The notes: a model not told the origin generated them from the sequence alone. Positions 1 through 8,972 are shown, counted from the first letter of the stretch. The stretch is 64,000 nucleotides of DNA from Noviluteimonas sp052115395 (GCA_052115395.1 JBFRGO010000004.1); one strand, 5' to 3'. Program-made: numbers and translations.

Positions 1-102
1 AGCGCTGTGGCACCACCCGATCCCATTCCGAACTCGGAAGTGAAACGCAGCCGCGCCGATGGTAGTGTGCATCCGCATGCAAGAGTAGGTCATCGCCAGG
101 GC
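1..102 (+). rRNA. rrf: 5S ribosomal RNA, 3' part
   Basis: The first about 100 bases match the conserved 3' body of bacterial 5S rRNA: CCGATCCCATTCCGAACTCG followed by GGAAGTGAAACGC and the GATGGTAGTGT and AGAGTAGGTCATCGCCAGG blocks. The 5' end lies outside the window, so this is the tail of an rRNA operon transcribed rightwards. The exact 3' end is estimated by analogy to other gammaproteobacterial 5S RNAs. An intrinsic terminator follows at once. Confidence 0.95.
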
Positions 103-111
103 CTTATACCC

Positions 112-139
112 AAACCCCGCCAGCAATGGCGGGGTTTTT
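112..139 (+). terminator. Rho-independent terminator of the rRNA operon
   Basis: A 10-bp stem (AAACCCCGCC / GGCGGGGTTT) with a 6-base loop is followed by TT-rich sequence. It lies about 10 bases beyond the 5S end, the expected place for the rrn operon terminator. Confidence 0.85.
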
Positions 140-184
140 CTTTGGGCGATTGGAACTTACGGGGGAACTAACCCACCCCCGATG

Positions 185-922
185 TCAGGCGCGTTTGAGC
201 GTCATCACCAACACGTCGCGATGCGCGGGTTCGGCTGGATCCAGGGCGGTCACCGCCGTCACACCGTGGAAGACGCGCGCATCATCGACAAGCGCCGCGT
301 CGAACGCATCGCGCAACGTGAACGACCCAAGCTCCGTCCCATCGGCCAGGTGGATCGTCGTGGTGCCGCTTTCGATGTTCCGCCGATCGACCATCAACAC
401 CAGCACGTAATCGACGCCATCGCGATGCACGCCTTCGGGCGTCGGCTCGCCGGCTTCCCCCGGCCGCGCCTCGATGCGGAACTGATGCACTTCGATCCGC
501 CATCGCGCGACCTGGGGCGCAAGCCCACCGAAGAACCCTACGCAATAACGCAGGATCGTCTGCAGGCACGCGCCGCCGGCGACAACGTCGGTCACCGGCT
601 CGAACCATCGTTCGATATCGCCCTGGAGCGCGTTGTATTCGGACGTCTGGAAATGCGGCTGGTTCGGTGCGCGCACGATGGCGCCATCGGCGGTCGCGTC
701 GAACACCGCATGCCGCCGCCGCCGCGCACGGCCCGTGCGCGCGAGATAAGGATCGGGCCCGAGCTGCTCCCAACTGGCAGCGAACCCCGCCCAATCTTCC
801 AACCCGCCGACGCCGGCGAGCGTCGCCCGCATCGCATCGCCGTGCACGAAACAGAACCCCTGCTCGCGCACGACGTCGACGCAACGCGCGCCTTCCGCAT
901 CCATGGCGAACGTGCCGCTCAC
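185..922 (-). CDS. 2OG-Fe(II) dioxygenase family protein
   Basis: Resembles the 2OG-Fe dioxygenase family (PF10014 type) of non-heme iron, 2-oxoglutarate-dependent oxygenases that hydroxylate small molecules such as amino acids; the substrate here is unknown. An iron-binding H-x-D is visible as VHRDGVDYV near residue 166, with a probable distal His in RVFHGVTAV and an Arg in HRDVLVM close to the C-terminus. I choose the GTG four bases after the MAPEG stop codon (about 245 aa). An ATG at 904 would also fit the family N-terminus, while an ATG at 958 would overlap the MAPEG gene. It is the last gene of an apparent peptidase-MAPEG-dioxygenase operon. Confidence 0.75.
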   Translation of the reverse strand: MSGTFAMDAEGARCVDVVREQGFCFVHGDAMRATLAGVGGLEDWAGFAASWEQLGPDPYLARTGRARRRRHAVFDATADGAIVRAPNQPHFQTSEYNALQGDIERWFEPVTDVVAGGACLQTILRYCVGFFGGLAPQVARWRIEVHQFRIEARPGEAGEPTPEGVHRDGVDYVLVLMVDRRNIESGTTTIHLADGTELGSFTLRDAFDAALVDDARVFHGVTAVTALDPAEPAHRDVLVMTLKRA

Positions 923-926
923 CCCA

Positions 927-1346
927 TCAGGCCGCAACGGGTGCCGCGCCGCCGACATGCAGCGCCGCGAGCACGATCAAGCCCATCACGCACGCGAACC
1001 CGACGAACCACGCCAGGCTGCGCAGCGAATGCTTCATCCCCAGCGAATACACGACCCCGTGCAACACGCGGCTGATGACGAAAATCACCGCAAGCCACGC
1101 AACATGCGCTTCCGGCACGCCGGCCAATTGCGCCATCACCACGCCCGCAGCGAACGGCGCGAAGGCTTCGAACGCATTCAGCTGCGCCGCATTCGCGCGA
1201 TGCACCTTCGGATCGGTCTGCCGCGCGACCCAGCCGCGCGGATCGCGGTTGTCGTAGCGCGTACCGCCCGACTTGGCGACCGTCGTCCACACATACGGCA
1301 GCAACGCCGCCGCCAACACGCACCAATACGCCAGGGCCATCGTCAT
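927..1346 (-). CDS. MAPEG family membrane protein
   Basis: A 139-aa integral membrane protein of the MAPEG superfamily (eicosanoid and glutathione metabolism family; bacterial members are mostly uncharacterised). It has about four hydrophobic helices, and the conserved loop reads NRDPRGWVARQTDPKVHRAN, followed by NAFEAFAPFAAGV, typical of the family. The start (MTMALAYW) is preceded by GGAG in CCGGAGACGCAACG, which rules out longer upstream extensions. It lies 25 bases downstream of the M28 peptidase gene and directly upstream of the dioxygenase gene, so the three are probably cotranscribed. Confidence 0.85.
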   Translation of the reverse strand: MTMALAYWCVLAAALLPYVWTTVAKSGGTRYDNRDPRGWVARQTDPKVHRANAAQLNAFEAFAPFAAGVVMAQLAGVPEAHVAWLAVIFVISRVLHGVVYSLGMKHSLRSLAWFVGFACVMGLIVLAALHVGGAAPVAA

Positions 1347-1371
1347 CGTTGCGTCTCCGGTGAAGAGTGCG

Positions 1372-3096
1372 TCAGGGGGCCTTCGCATCCGCGCGCATCG
1401 CATCGCGCGCCGCTCGAAACGGATTACCCGCGCGCCAGTTCGGCCACGTCGTCCCATCAGCTAGTACGTGGCCGACCGCATACAACGTGTCCAGGTCCTG
1501 CATCGTGCCTTTCAGGTTCCAGTGCGCGTCGAATTCATCGGCCGGCTTGTGGTACCGCTGCTCGGTGTATTCCTCCGCCGCCTTGCGCCCGGCCGCGGTG
1601 CCGCCTTCGACGAGATCCTCGCCGCCCTCGGCATACAGCGCCGGCACGCCGGCCTTGGCGAAGTTGAAATGATCGGAACGGAAGTAGAACCCGCTCTCCG
1701 GCGTGGCTTCGGCATGCAGCGCGCGTCCCTGCTTGTCGGCGATCGTCTTGAGCACGTCGTCGAGTTCCGAATTGCCCAGGCCCGTCACCACGATGTCCTT
1801 GGACGGCCCGAAGGTCGACATCGCATCGATGTTGATCGCCGCCACCGTGTCCTTCAGCGGCACGGCCGGATGCGCGACGTAATACTTCGAACCCAGCAGG
1901 CCCGATTCCTCCAACGTGACCGCGAGGAACAGGACACTGCGCTTGGGCGGCGCCTTCGCGAACTGCCCGGCGATTTCCATGATGCCCGCCACACCCGTCG
2001 CATTGTCGATCGCGCCGTTGTAGATGTTGTCGCCGGTTTCGTCGGGATGCTTGCCCAGGTGGTCCCAATGCGCGAGGTACACCACCGCCTCGTCCGGCCG
2101 TTCCGTTCCCGGCAACTTCGCAACGACATTGCGCGAGGTCTTCTCGACGATCGTGCTGTCCAGCGTCACCGACGCCTTCGCCTGAAGCGGCACGGCCTTG
2201 AATCCACGCTTGTTGGCCGCCGCGCGGAGCTTGTCGAAATCCTGGCCCGCATCGGCGAACAAGGCCTTCGCCTGCTCGCCCGTGATCCAGCCCTGCACCG
2301 GCAAACGCGGCGCCGGATCGTCGCCCGCACGCAAATCGAACTGCGCGCCCGACCACGAACCCCGCACCACATCCCATCCATACGAGGCGCCCGCATCGTC
2401 GTGCACGATCAATGCCGCCGCCGCGCCCTTGCGCGCGGCTTCTTCGAATTTGTAGACCCAGCGCCCGTACCACGTCATGCGGCGCCCTTCGAACAAGGTC
2501 GGATCGTTCGCATGGAAGCCCGGATCGTTGACGAGGATGACGACCGTCTTGCCCTTCACGTCGAGCCCGGCGTAATCGTTCCAGTGCTGCTCCGGTGCAT
2601 CGACGCCGTAACCGACGAACACCACGTCGCTGTCCTGCACGCTCACGTGCTTCTGCCCCGTGCGCGTGCCGATCACCATGTCCTGGCCGAATTGCAGCGT
2701 ATGCGGCTTGCCCTTCACGACGATCTGCATCGTCGTCTTGTCGCTCGCGGTGGTCTCGGTCATCGGCACGACCTGCGTCCATTGACCGGCGTTACCCGGC
2801 TGCAGGCCCATCGCCTTGAATTGCGCGACGATGTAATCGACGGTCTTCTGCTCACCCGGGCTGCCGGGCGCGCGGCCTTCGAAGGCATCGGACGAGAGCA
2901 CGCGCACGTGTTCGGCGAAATCGCCTGCGGCGATCTCCGGAACGAATGCGTGGGTGGAAGCGGGCGCCGGCGCCGTCGCGGTCGATGCCGCCGCGGGCCT
3001 GGAAGGCGCCGCGCTTTCGGGCGCACGGTTGCAACCGGCAAGCGCCATCGCGCCCGCCAACACGATCACCAAGGGTCGAACCTGCGCGCTCGGCAT
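1372..3096 (-). CDS. M28 family metallopeptidase, lipoprotein with PA domain
   Basis: A 574-aa secreted zinc aminopeptidase of the M28 type. The N-terminus is a lipoprotein signal with lipobox LAGC (Cys22), so it is likely anchored to an envelope membrane. A protease-associated insert occupies roughly residues 140-300. The co-catalytic zinc site is visible in order as AHWDHLG, DNATGVAGI, LEESGLLGS, the Asp of NIDAMSTFG and a His in FRSDHFNFA near the C-terminal end. Length and motif order fit Xanthomonas and Lysobacter M28 peptidases. It is the first gene of a probable three-gene operon with MAPEG and the 2OG-Fe dioxygenase. Confidence 0.9.
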   Translation of the reverse strand: MPSAQVRPLVIVLAGAMALAGCNRAPESAAPSRPAAASTATAPAPASTHAFVPEIAAGDFAEHVRVLSSDAFEGRAPGSPGEQKTVDYIVAQFKAMGLQPGNAGQWTQVVPMTETTASDKTTMQIVVKGKPHTLQFGQDMVIGTRTGQKHVSVQDSDVVFVGYGVDAPEQHWNDYAGLDVKGKTVVILVNDPGFHANDPTLFEGRRMTWYGRWVYKFEEAARKGAAAALIVHDDAGASYGWDVVRGSWSGAQFDLRAGDDPAPRLPVQGWITGEQAKALFADAGQDFDKLRAAANKRGFKAVPLQAKASVTLDSTIVEKTSRNVVAKLPGTERPDEAVVYLAHWDHLGKHPDETGDNIYNGAIDNATGVAGIMEIAGQFAKAPPKRSVLFLAVTLEESGLLGSKYYVAHPAVPLKDTVAAINIDAMSTFGPSKDIVVTGLGNSELDDVLKTIADKQGRALHAEATPESGFYFRSDHFNFAKAGVPALYAEGGEDLVEGGTAAGRKAAEEYTEQRYHKPADEFDAHWNLKGTMQDLDTLYAVGHVLADGTTWPNWRAGNPFRAARDAMRADAKAP

Positions 3097-3139
3097 CCGC
3101 CGTCTCCGGGAAAGGGCAACCCCGGGATTTAAGCACGCC

Positions 3140-3171
3140 CATCGCAGGCCGGCCCGTGCCGGCCCGCGATG
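3140..3171 (-). terminator. Strong GC hairpin between TVNG protein and M28 peptidase genes
   Basis: Nested inverted repeats CATCGC/GCGATG and GGCCGGC/GCCGGCC around the loop CCGT form a long stem in the 84-base gap. There is no real T-run on either strand, so it may be a Rho-assisted terminator, a processing site or an mRNA-stabilising stem rather than a classic intrinsic terminator. Confidence 0.4.
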
Positions 3172-3180
3172 CGGGAAACA

Positions 3181-3864
3181 TCAGTCGCGGCGGTCGTCCG
3201 GCGCGGTCTGCGTGCTGAAGGCGATCGGCGTGGCGCCGCTGATGCGGCCGACCTTCGCGGTGGCGTGCACGTAAAGCACGACTTCGCGTTCGAAGACCAG
3301 CGCGCCATCGACGCGCGCATTCGGGCCGATCACGATCCGCGGCGGCTTCTGCTTGCCCATCTGGAACCAGCCGTGGTTGTTGTTCTTTTCCACGTGGATG
3401 CCGCCGTGCACGTGCGACCCGACGCCGACGGTGATGTCGCCGTTGACCGTCTCGATGCCGCCGCCGACTTCGGTCTGGACCAGGCCGATCGCGCCGTTCA
3501 CCGTGGTGATGCCCTTGCCGATGTGGCCGCCGGTGTCGACGTAGATGCCGCCGTTGACGGTTTCGATGGTGTCGGCCACCTGCGCCTGCGCACCGACGCG
3601 GATGCCGCCGTTGACGGTGCTGAGCGAACGCACGCGGATGCCGTCGGCGCCGGCGATGCTGCCGTTGACGGTCTCGACGTCGTCGGCCTGTGCGTTGGAT
3701 TCGACCTTGATGCTGCCGTTGACGGTGCTCAGGTCGTCGTAGACCTGGCCCGGCTCCGCCGTGATGCTGCCGTTGACCTTGTCGATGTCCTCGTGGTGCT
3801 GCGCGAAGGCGGGAAGGGCCGCGATGGCGAAGGCCAGGGCGAGGGTGAGGCGGGCGTGCTTCAT
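3181..3864 (-). CDS. Secreted TVNG-repeat protein, function unknown
   Basis: A 227-aa exported protein with a clear signal peptide (AIAALPAFAQ cleavage region). The mature part is built from about seven repeats of 20-25 residues centred on VNGSI/TVNGGI (DKVNGSI, LSTVNGSI, VETVNGSI, LSTVNGGI, IETVNGGI, ITTVNGAI, IETVNGDI). The spacing and alternating hydrophobic pattern suggest a right-handed beta-helix or a DUF4097/bactofilin-like fold, but I cannot name a function. A non-repeat C-terminal part (residues about 165-227) continues the beta-strand pattern. At DNA level the repeat shows as recurring GCCGTTGACGGT. It stands alone on the minus strand. Confidence 0.75.
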   Translation of the reverse strand: MKHARLTLALAFAIAALPAFAQHHEDIDKVNGSITAEPGQVYDDLSTVNGSIKVESNAQADDVETVNGSIAGADGIRVRSLSTVNGGIRVGAQAQVADTIETVNGGIYVDTGGHIGKGITTVNGAIGLVQTEVGGGIETVNGDITVGVGSHVHGGIHVEKNNNHGWFQMGKQKPPRIVIGPNARVDGALVFEREVVLYVHATAKVGRISGATPIAFSTQTAPDDRRD

Positions 3865-3938
3865 GGGGCGGATCCTGGAAATGGGCAGGTGTCCGGGAAC
3901 AGATGCGGCGAAGGGGGCTTCGGTTTAACCCCCTTCGT

Positions 3939-3944
3939 TACAAT
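3939..3944 (+). promoter_or_regulatory. Possible -10 element for gpmI
   Basis: TACAAT lies 33 bases before the gpmI GTG start. No convincing -35 hexamer is present at the right distance, so this is only a weak promoter suggestion. Confidence 0.3.
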
Positions 3945-3977
3945 CCTCGGCAGTCCTTTGTTCCAGCCGGAGTTGCC

Positions 3978-5519
3978 GTGCCTGCCGCCCCCTCCCGTCC
4001 CAAGCCCGTCGTCCTGCTGATCCTCGACGGCTGGGGCCATCGTGAGGACCCGACCGACAACGCGCTGGCCCAGGCCGACATTCCCAATTGGCGCCGCCTC
4101 TGGGCCACGCAACCACACACGCTCATCCATACCGAAGGCCGCCACGTCGGGCTGCCCGACGGGCAGATGGGCAATTCGGAAGTCGGGCACATGAACCTCG
4201 GCGCCGGCCGCATCGTCTACCAGGACCTGACGCGCGTGGACGCGGCCATCGAGGACGGCAGCTTCTTCACCAACGCCGAACTCCTGGCCAGCTGCGCCGC
4301 CGTGCGCGCCGGTGCCGGCACGCTGCACGTCATGGGCCTGCTCTCGCCGGGCGGCGTGCACAGCCACGAAACGCACATCTTCGCGATGCTCGATCTGGCC
4401 AAACAGGCCGGCGTCGAACGCGTGCGCGTCCACGCCTTCCTCGACGGCCGCGACACGCCGCCGCAATCGGCGCACGCCAGCCTCGTCGCGTTGCAAGCGC
4501 GTTGCGACGCGCTCGGCAATGCACGCATCGCCACCATCGGCGGGCGCTATTGGGCCATGGACCGCGACAAGCGCTGGGACCGCGTGCGCCGCGCATGGGA
4601 TGCGATCGTCGAAGCGCGCGCCGACCATCGCGCGGCCGATGCGCTGTCCGCACTCGCCGATGCCTACGAACGCGGCGAGACCGATGAATTCGTTGCGCCG
4701 ACCGTGCTCGCCGGCGCGACGCCGATGCACGACGGCGATGCCGTCGTCTTCATGAACTTCCGCGCCGACCGCGCGCGCCAGCTCGCCGCGGCTTTCGTCG
4801 ACCCGCACTTCGCCGGCTTCACCGCGCGCCGCCCGCAACTGGCGCGCTTCACCTGCCTGACCGAATACGACGCGAAGCTCGACGCCCCCGTCGCCTTCGC
4901 GCCCGACGACCTGCGCCACACGCTCGGCGAGTTGCTCGCGGAGAACCACCTGACGCAACTGCGCATCGCCGAAACCGAAAAATATGCGCACGTCACGTTC
5001 TTCTTCAGCGGTGGCCGCGAAGATCCCTACGCGGGCGAATCGCGCATCCTCATTCCCAGCCCGAAAGTCGCCACCTACGACCTGCAACCGGAAATGAGCT
5101 GCCCCGAGCTGACCGCCAAACTCGTCGAGGCGATCGATTCGCAGGCCTTCGATGTCATCGTCTGCAACATCGCCAACCCCGACATGGTCGGCCACACCGG
5201 CAACATCGCAGCCGCGATCCAGGCCGCGCAAGCGGTGGACGTCGCGATCGGCGCGGTCGAAGCCGCGGTGCGCCGCACCGGGGGGGCCTTGCTGATCACC
5301 GCCGACCACGGCAACCTCGAGCAGATGCGCGATCCCGACACCGGCCAGCCCCACACCGCCCACACCGTGGGCCCGGTGCCGCTGATCTTCGTCGGCCCGC
5401 ACATCGCATCGCTGCGCAGTGGAGGCGCGTTGCGCGATGTCGCGCCGACGATGCTCGCCCTGCTCGGCCTCCCGCAACCGGCCGAAATGACAGGCGCCAG
5501 CCTGATCGGCTCGCATTGA
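3978..5519 (+). CDS. gpmI: 2,3-bisphosphoglycerate-independent phosphoglycerate mutase
   Basis: Interconverts 3- and 2-phosphoglycerate in glycolysis and gluconeogenesis, using two Mn ions and a phosphoserine intermediate. The 513-aa length fits the family. Visible motifs are VLLILDGWGHRE with the first metal Asp, MGNSEVGHMNLG with the catalytic Ser, the substrate-binding GVHSHETH and DGRDT, NPDMVGHTGN, and ITADHGNLEQM. The GTG start is preceded by GGAG at 3969-3972 and gives the standard N-terminus; an upstream in-frame ATG at 3903 adds non-homologous residues. Its stop overlaps the start of envC (TTGA), implying coupled expression, an arrangement common in Xanthomonadaceae. Confidence 0.95.
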   Translation: MPAAPSRPKPVVLLILDGWGHREDPTDNALAQADIPNWRRLWATQPHTLIHTEGRHVGLPDGQMGNSEVGHMNLGAGRIVYQDLTRVDAAIEDGSFFTNAELLASCAAVRAGAGTLHVMGLLSPGGVHSHETHIFAMLDLAKQAGVERVRVHAFLDGRDTPPQSAHASLVALQARCDALGNARIATIGGRYWAMDRDKRWDRVRRAWDAIVEARADHRAADALSALADAYERGETDEFVAPTVLAGATPMHDGDAVVFMNFRADRARQLAAAFVDPHFAGFTARRPQLARFTCLTEYDAKLDAPVAFAPDDLRHTLGELLAENHLTQLRIAETEKYAHVTFFFSGGREDPYAGESRILIPSPKVATYDLQPEMSCPELTAKLVEAIDSQAFDVIVCNIANPDMVGHTGNIAAAIQAAQAVDVAIGAVEAAVRRTGGALLITADHGNLEQMRDPDTGQPHTAHTVGPVPLIFVGPHIASLRSGGALRDVAPTMLALLGLPQPAEMTGASLIGSH

Positions 5520-6760
5520 ATGCGCCGCGCTTGAAGCACGCCTCCGCGTTCCTCCTCGCCCTTGCGCTGTCGCTGACGGCCGGGGCCGCGTCTTCGCAGG
5601 ACAGCAAGGACGCCGAGCAACGGCTGAAGAAAGTCCGCAGCGAGCTCAAGGATGTCGCCGCCGAACGGCGGATGCTGGAAGGGCAGCGCGGCGATGCGTC
5701 GCGCAAGTTGCGCGATGCCGATGAAGCCGTGGGCCGCGTCGGCCGCGCGGTGCGCGACACCGAACATGCGCTCGCGCGCGACCAGGCGGCGCTCGCCGAC
5801 CTGCAGCAGCGTCGCGACACGCTCGACGCCGGCCTCGCCGCGCGACGCACCGAACTGCGACAACTCGTGCGATCGGCCTACACGGTCGGCGATGATTCCG
5901 CGCTCAAGGCCCTGCTCGCGCAGGACACCGTGGAACAAGCGCAGCGCACGCTCGCCTATCACCGTTACGCGCAACGCGATCGCGCGCGACGGATCGCCGA
6001 ACTGACCGCGCAGATCCAGGAAGTCGACGCGCTCCAGCAGCAGATCGTCGAACGCCGCACCGCGCTAGACACAGCGCGCCAGGCGCAGCGGACGCAATTG
6101 GCTGCGTTGCAGGATGCGCGCACCGATCGCGCGAAGCTGGTCGAGCAGATCGAATCCAAATACAAGGATCGCGCCAGCCGCGAACGCGCGCTCGGCCAGG
6201 ACGCGAAGGCGCTGCAGGAATTGCTCGCGCAATTGCGTGCCGCCGCGGCGCGGGCCGCGCGCGAGAAAGCCGCGGCCGATCGCGCCGCCGCCAAGGCCGC
6301 CAGGGCCGCGGGCAACAAGGCGACCGCAGGTGCCGGCACGCCATTGCGCAAGAACGCCACCACCGGCCCCGCGCTTCAGGTCGGCGGCCTGAGTTGGCCG
6401 GTATCGGGCAGCCTGCTCGCGCGCTATGGCGGCCAAATGCCCGATGGGCGCACCAGCCAGGGCGTGCTGATCGCCGCGCCCGCGGGCACGACCGTCAAGG
6501 CGGTCGCCGATGGCCGCGTGGTCTTCGCCGACTGGATGAACGGCTACGGCCTGATCCTCATCGTCGACCACGGCAACGGCTACATGAGCCTGTACGCGCA
6601 CAACGACGCGCTGCTCAAGGATGCGGGCGATGCCGTGCACCGCGGCGATGGCCTGGCCAGCGTCGGCAACTCCGGCGCGCAGGGCCGCGCGGCGCTGTAT
6701 TTCGAACTGCGCCGAAACGGCCAACCGGTGGATCCCGACGCGTGGCTGAAACGCCAGTGA
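5516..6760 (+). CDS. envC: Murein hydrolase activator EnvC (degenerate M23 domain)
   Basis: Periplasmic activator of cell-separation amidases at the division septum. After a signal peptide (LALALSLTAGAASSQ) come long Lys/Arg/Glu/Ala-rich coiled coils (about residues 25-270) and a C-terminal LytM/M23 domain (about 290-414) with LSWPVSGSLLARYGG, ADGRVVFADWMNGYG and LYFELRRNGQPVDP. The zinc-ligand histidines of active M23 peptidases are replaced (TSQGVLI, and ALYFELR instead of H-x-H), as in E. coli EnvC, so it should be catalytically inactive. The start appears to be TTG overlapping the gpmI stop; a second TTG at 5531 is also possible. It is followed by the Ctp protease, a common trio. Confidence 0.9.
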   Translation: MNAPRLKHASAFLLALALSLTAGAASSQDSKDAEQRLKKVRSELKDVAAERRMLEGQRGDASRKLRDADEAVGRVGRAVRDTEHALARDQAALADLQQRRDTLDAGLAARRTELRQLVRSAYTVGDDSALKALLAQDTVEQAQRTLAYHRYAQRDRARRIAELTAQIQEVDALQQQIVERRTALDTARQAQRTQLAALQDARTDRAKLVEQIESKYKDRASRERALGQDAKALQELLAQLRAAAARAAREKAAADRAAAKAARAAGNKATAGAGTPLRKNATTGPALQVGGLSWPVSGSLLARYGGQMPDGRTSQGVLIAAPAGTTVKAVADGRVVFADWMNGYGLILIVDHGNGYMSLYAHNDALLKDAGDAVHRGDGLASVGNSGAQGRAALYFELRRNGQPVDPDAWLKRQ

Positions 6761-6811
6761 CGCCGGATGACCAACGCCACGCGCTCTTAACGCGCCAACG
6801 CGCCACGCTTG

Positions 6812-6817
6812 CATAAT
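6812..6817 (+). promoter_or_regulatory. Possible -10 element upstream of the S41 protease
   Basis: CATAAT occurs 41 bases before the S41 protease start, with TTAACG about 19 bases further upstream. The match is partial and the spacing long. Confidence 0.25.
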
Positions 6818-6858
6818 CAGGACGCACCTCCTCGCGCCCCCACGCACCGGAACCCGAC

Positions 6859-8226
6859 ATGCGCACTCCGACCTACGCCCTCCTGCTGCTGCTCGCTTCG
6901 GGCTGCGCACTCGCGCAACAGGCGCCTGCGACCTCGGCGCCGGAACAACAGGCGGAAAAGGAAGTCTCCACCAGCGACGACCCCGACGCCGCCGAGAGCG
7001 CGACCAAGATTCCGCTCGACGAAATCCGTCGCTACGTGTGGGTCTACAACGCGGTGAAGGAAGCCTACGTCGATCCGGTCGACGACAAGAAGCTGATGGA
7101 TTCGGCGGTGCGCGGCCTGCTGCTGGATCTGGATCCGCACAGCGCCTACCTGCCCAAGCGCGACGCGCGCGCCTTCGACGAACAGACGCAGGGCGCCTAC
7201 ACGGGCGTCGGCGTGGAGTTGATGACGCTGCCCGATCGCACGCTCAAGGTGGTTTCGCCGATCGACGAAACGCCGGCGGCGCGCGCGGGCATCCAGGCCA
7301 ACGACATCATCATCGCCATCGACGGCAAGTCGGTGGCCGATTCGCCTTCCGACGAAAGCGCCGACGATGACGACGCCGATGGCAACACCGCGCCGCTGCG
7401 CGGGGCGCCGGGCACGAAGGTCGTGTTGACCATCGTGCGCGAAAGCAAGCCCAAGCCTTTCGATGTCACGCTCACGCGCGAACGCATCCGCGTGACCAGC
7501 GTGCGTTCGCGCATGCTCGAACCCGGTTACGGCTACGTCCGCGTGGCGACCTTCCAGGCCGACACCGCCGCCGATTTCTCGCGCGCGCTCGACACGCTGG
7601 AAACCAAGGGCAAATTGCGCGGGCTGGTGCTCGACCTGCGCAGCAATCCGGGCGGCCTGCTCACCGCCGCGGTGCAGATCGCCGACGAACTGCTCGACAA
7701 GGGCAAGATCGTCAGCACGCGCGGCCGCGTGGCGCTCAGCGATGCCGAATTCAGCGCGACGCCGGGCGATCGATTGAATGGTGCGCCGGTCGTCGTGTTG
7801 GTCGACGCCGGTTCGGCGAGTGCGTCCGAAGTCCTCGCCGGTGCGTTGCGCGACAACAATCGCGCGCGCGTCGTCGGCAGTCGCACCTTCGGCAAGGGCT
7901 CGGTGCAGACCTTGCTGCCGCTGGACAACGGCGATTCGGTCAAGCTCACCACCGCGCGGTATTTCACGCCGAGCGGGAAGTCGATCCAGGCGCTCGGCAT
8001 CCAGCCCGACGTGGTGTTGCACCCGTCGAAGGATGCGGTGAACGGTGGCAAGGCCGGTTACAGCGAAGCCTCGCTGCCGGGCCACCTGCATGGCGACGAG
8101 GAAATCGCGGGCTCCAACGCCGGCGAAGTGCTCGACGGCGATGCGCCGATCACCGCCGCGCTGACCGAACTGAAGAAGAACGTCGCGGTGACCTCGCCCT
8201 CGCCGTCGGCGCCGAAGAAAAACTGA
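6859..8226 (+). CDS. S41 family C-terminal processing peptidase
   Basis: A 455-aa periplasmic carboxy-terminal processing protease (CtpA/Prc-type, MEROPS S41A). A signal peptide with SGCALAQQ is followed by the N-terminal helical region, a PDZ domain (about residues 110-190; GAYTGVGVELM and ARAGIQANDIIIAIDG) and the catalytic domain. The catalytic Ser is about residue 323 in GSASASEVLAG and the Lys about 346 in RTFGKGSVQ. The PDZ domain carries an acidic insert (ESADDDDADGN, residues about 170-180). Typical roles are processing of envelope hydrolases and lipoproteins, which fits the position 98 bases after envC. SGC might be read as a lipobox, but LALAQ-type cleavage seems likelier. Confidence 0.9.
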   Translation: MRTPTYALLLLLASGCALAQQAPATSAPEQQAEKEVSTSDDPDAAESATKIPLDEIRRYVWVYNAVKEAYVDPVDDKKLMDSAVRGLLLDLDPHSAYLPKRDARAFDEQTQGAYTGVGVELMTLPDRTLKVVSPIDETPAARAGIQANDIIIAIDGKSVADSPSDESADDDDADGNTAPLRGAPGTKVVLTIVRESKPKPFDVTLTRERIRVTSVRSRMLEPGYGYVRVATFQADTAADFSRALDTLETKGKLRGLVLDLRSNPGGLLTAAVQIADELLDKGKIVSTRGRVALSDAEFSATPGDRLNGAPVVVLVDAGSASASEVLAGALRDNNRARVVGSRTFGKGSVQTLLPLDNGDSVKLTTARYFTPSGKSIQALGIQPDVVLHPSKDAVNGGKAGYSEASLPGHLHGDEEIAGSNAGEVLDGDAPITAALTELKKNVAVTSPSPSAPKKN

Positions 8227-8241
8227 CGCGACCGGCGCGGC

Positions 8242-8934
8242 TCAATAGCCGCGCTGGCGCCGCAGTCGGCGGGCGATCGCCGCGCGCACGACCACCGCAA
8301 AGAGAATGCCGAAGGCGAAGCCCGCCAGGTGCGCCCACCAGGCCACCGAGCCGAGCGTCGGCCCGATGTAGGCGAACACGACCTGCAGCAAGGCCCAGAT
8401 GCCGATCAGCAGCGAGGCCGGCGCACGCACGAATTCGAGGAACAGCCCCAGCGGCAGTACCACGCCGAGCTTCGCGCGGGGGAACAAGGCCAGGTACGCG
8501 CCGATCACCGCCGACACCGCGCCGCTCGCACCGATGATGATCCGGTCCGGCGCGCCGATGGTCAGCGCCGCGGCGAGGTTGGCCACCGCCCCGCCCAGCA
8601 GGAACAGGCCCAGGAACCGCCACGGCCCCATCGCCCGCTCGGCGGGCAGCCCGAAGATCAGCAGGAACACCAGGTTGCCGACCAGGTGGGCCCAGTCGGC
8701 GTGGAGGAACAGGGCCGTCACCAGCCGCAGCGCCCGCCCGTCCTGCAGCGCAGCGGGCCAGGCATCGGGCGACATGAAGCCCCCCGACAGCGCGCCCCAG
8801 CCCAGCACCAGCGCCCGCTGCTCGCCGCTGGTGCCCATCGTCGCCCACAGGAAGGCGGACGACAGGAGGACGACCAGCAGGGGCGTGGCCCATCGCAGGC
8901 CGCGCTTCTGGCGGGTGGGGAGGGAGACGAACAT
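8242..8934 (-). CDS. Rhomboid family intramembrane serine protease
   Basis: A 230-aa polytopic membrane protein. The rhomboid dyad is visible as Ser about residue 137 in IIGASGAVSAV (GxSG) and His about residue 202 in WWAHLAGFAFG. HADWAHLVGNLVFL gives the conserved HxxxxHxxxN-like segment in TM2. Six hydrophobic stretches fit the basic bacterial rhomboid. Such proteases cleave transmembrane substrates; the target here is unknown. It stands alone, convergent with the Ctp gene and divergent from the FadL-type porin gene. Confidence 0.9.
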   Translation of the reverse strand: MFVSLPTRQKRGLRWATPLLVVLLSSAFLWATMGTSGEQRALVLGWGALSGGFMSPDAWPAALQDGRALRLVTALFLHADWAHLVGNLVFLLIFGLPAERAMGPWRFLGLFLLGGAVANLAAALTIGAPDRIIIGASGAVSAVIGAYLALFPRAKLGVVLPLGLFLEFVRAPASLLIGIWALLQVVFAYIGPTLGSVAWWAHLAGFAFGILFAVVVRAAIARRLRRQRGY

Positions 8935-8972
8935 GGCCGGCCGATCCTACCGGGATGCCGCGCGCAAAAAAG

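Noticed and set aside
1347..1457. N-terminal extension of the MAPEG gene to 1457
   Set aside because: It would overlap the upstream peptidase gene, is Arg-rich and lies before a good ribosome site at the 1346 start.
3481..3780. Regular GCCGTTGACGGT repeats that might look like a CRISPR or VNTR
   Set aside because: The repeats are imperfect, in frame and encode the TVNG protein repeat; no spacers of constant length.
3861..5516. A 551-codon frame antisense to gpmI
   Set aside because: Opposite strand shadow; composition is Arg/Gly/Asp-rich with no recognisable motif.
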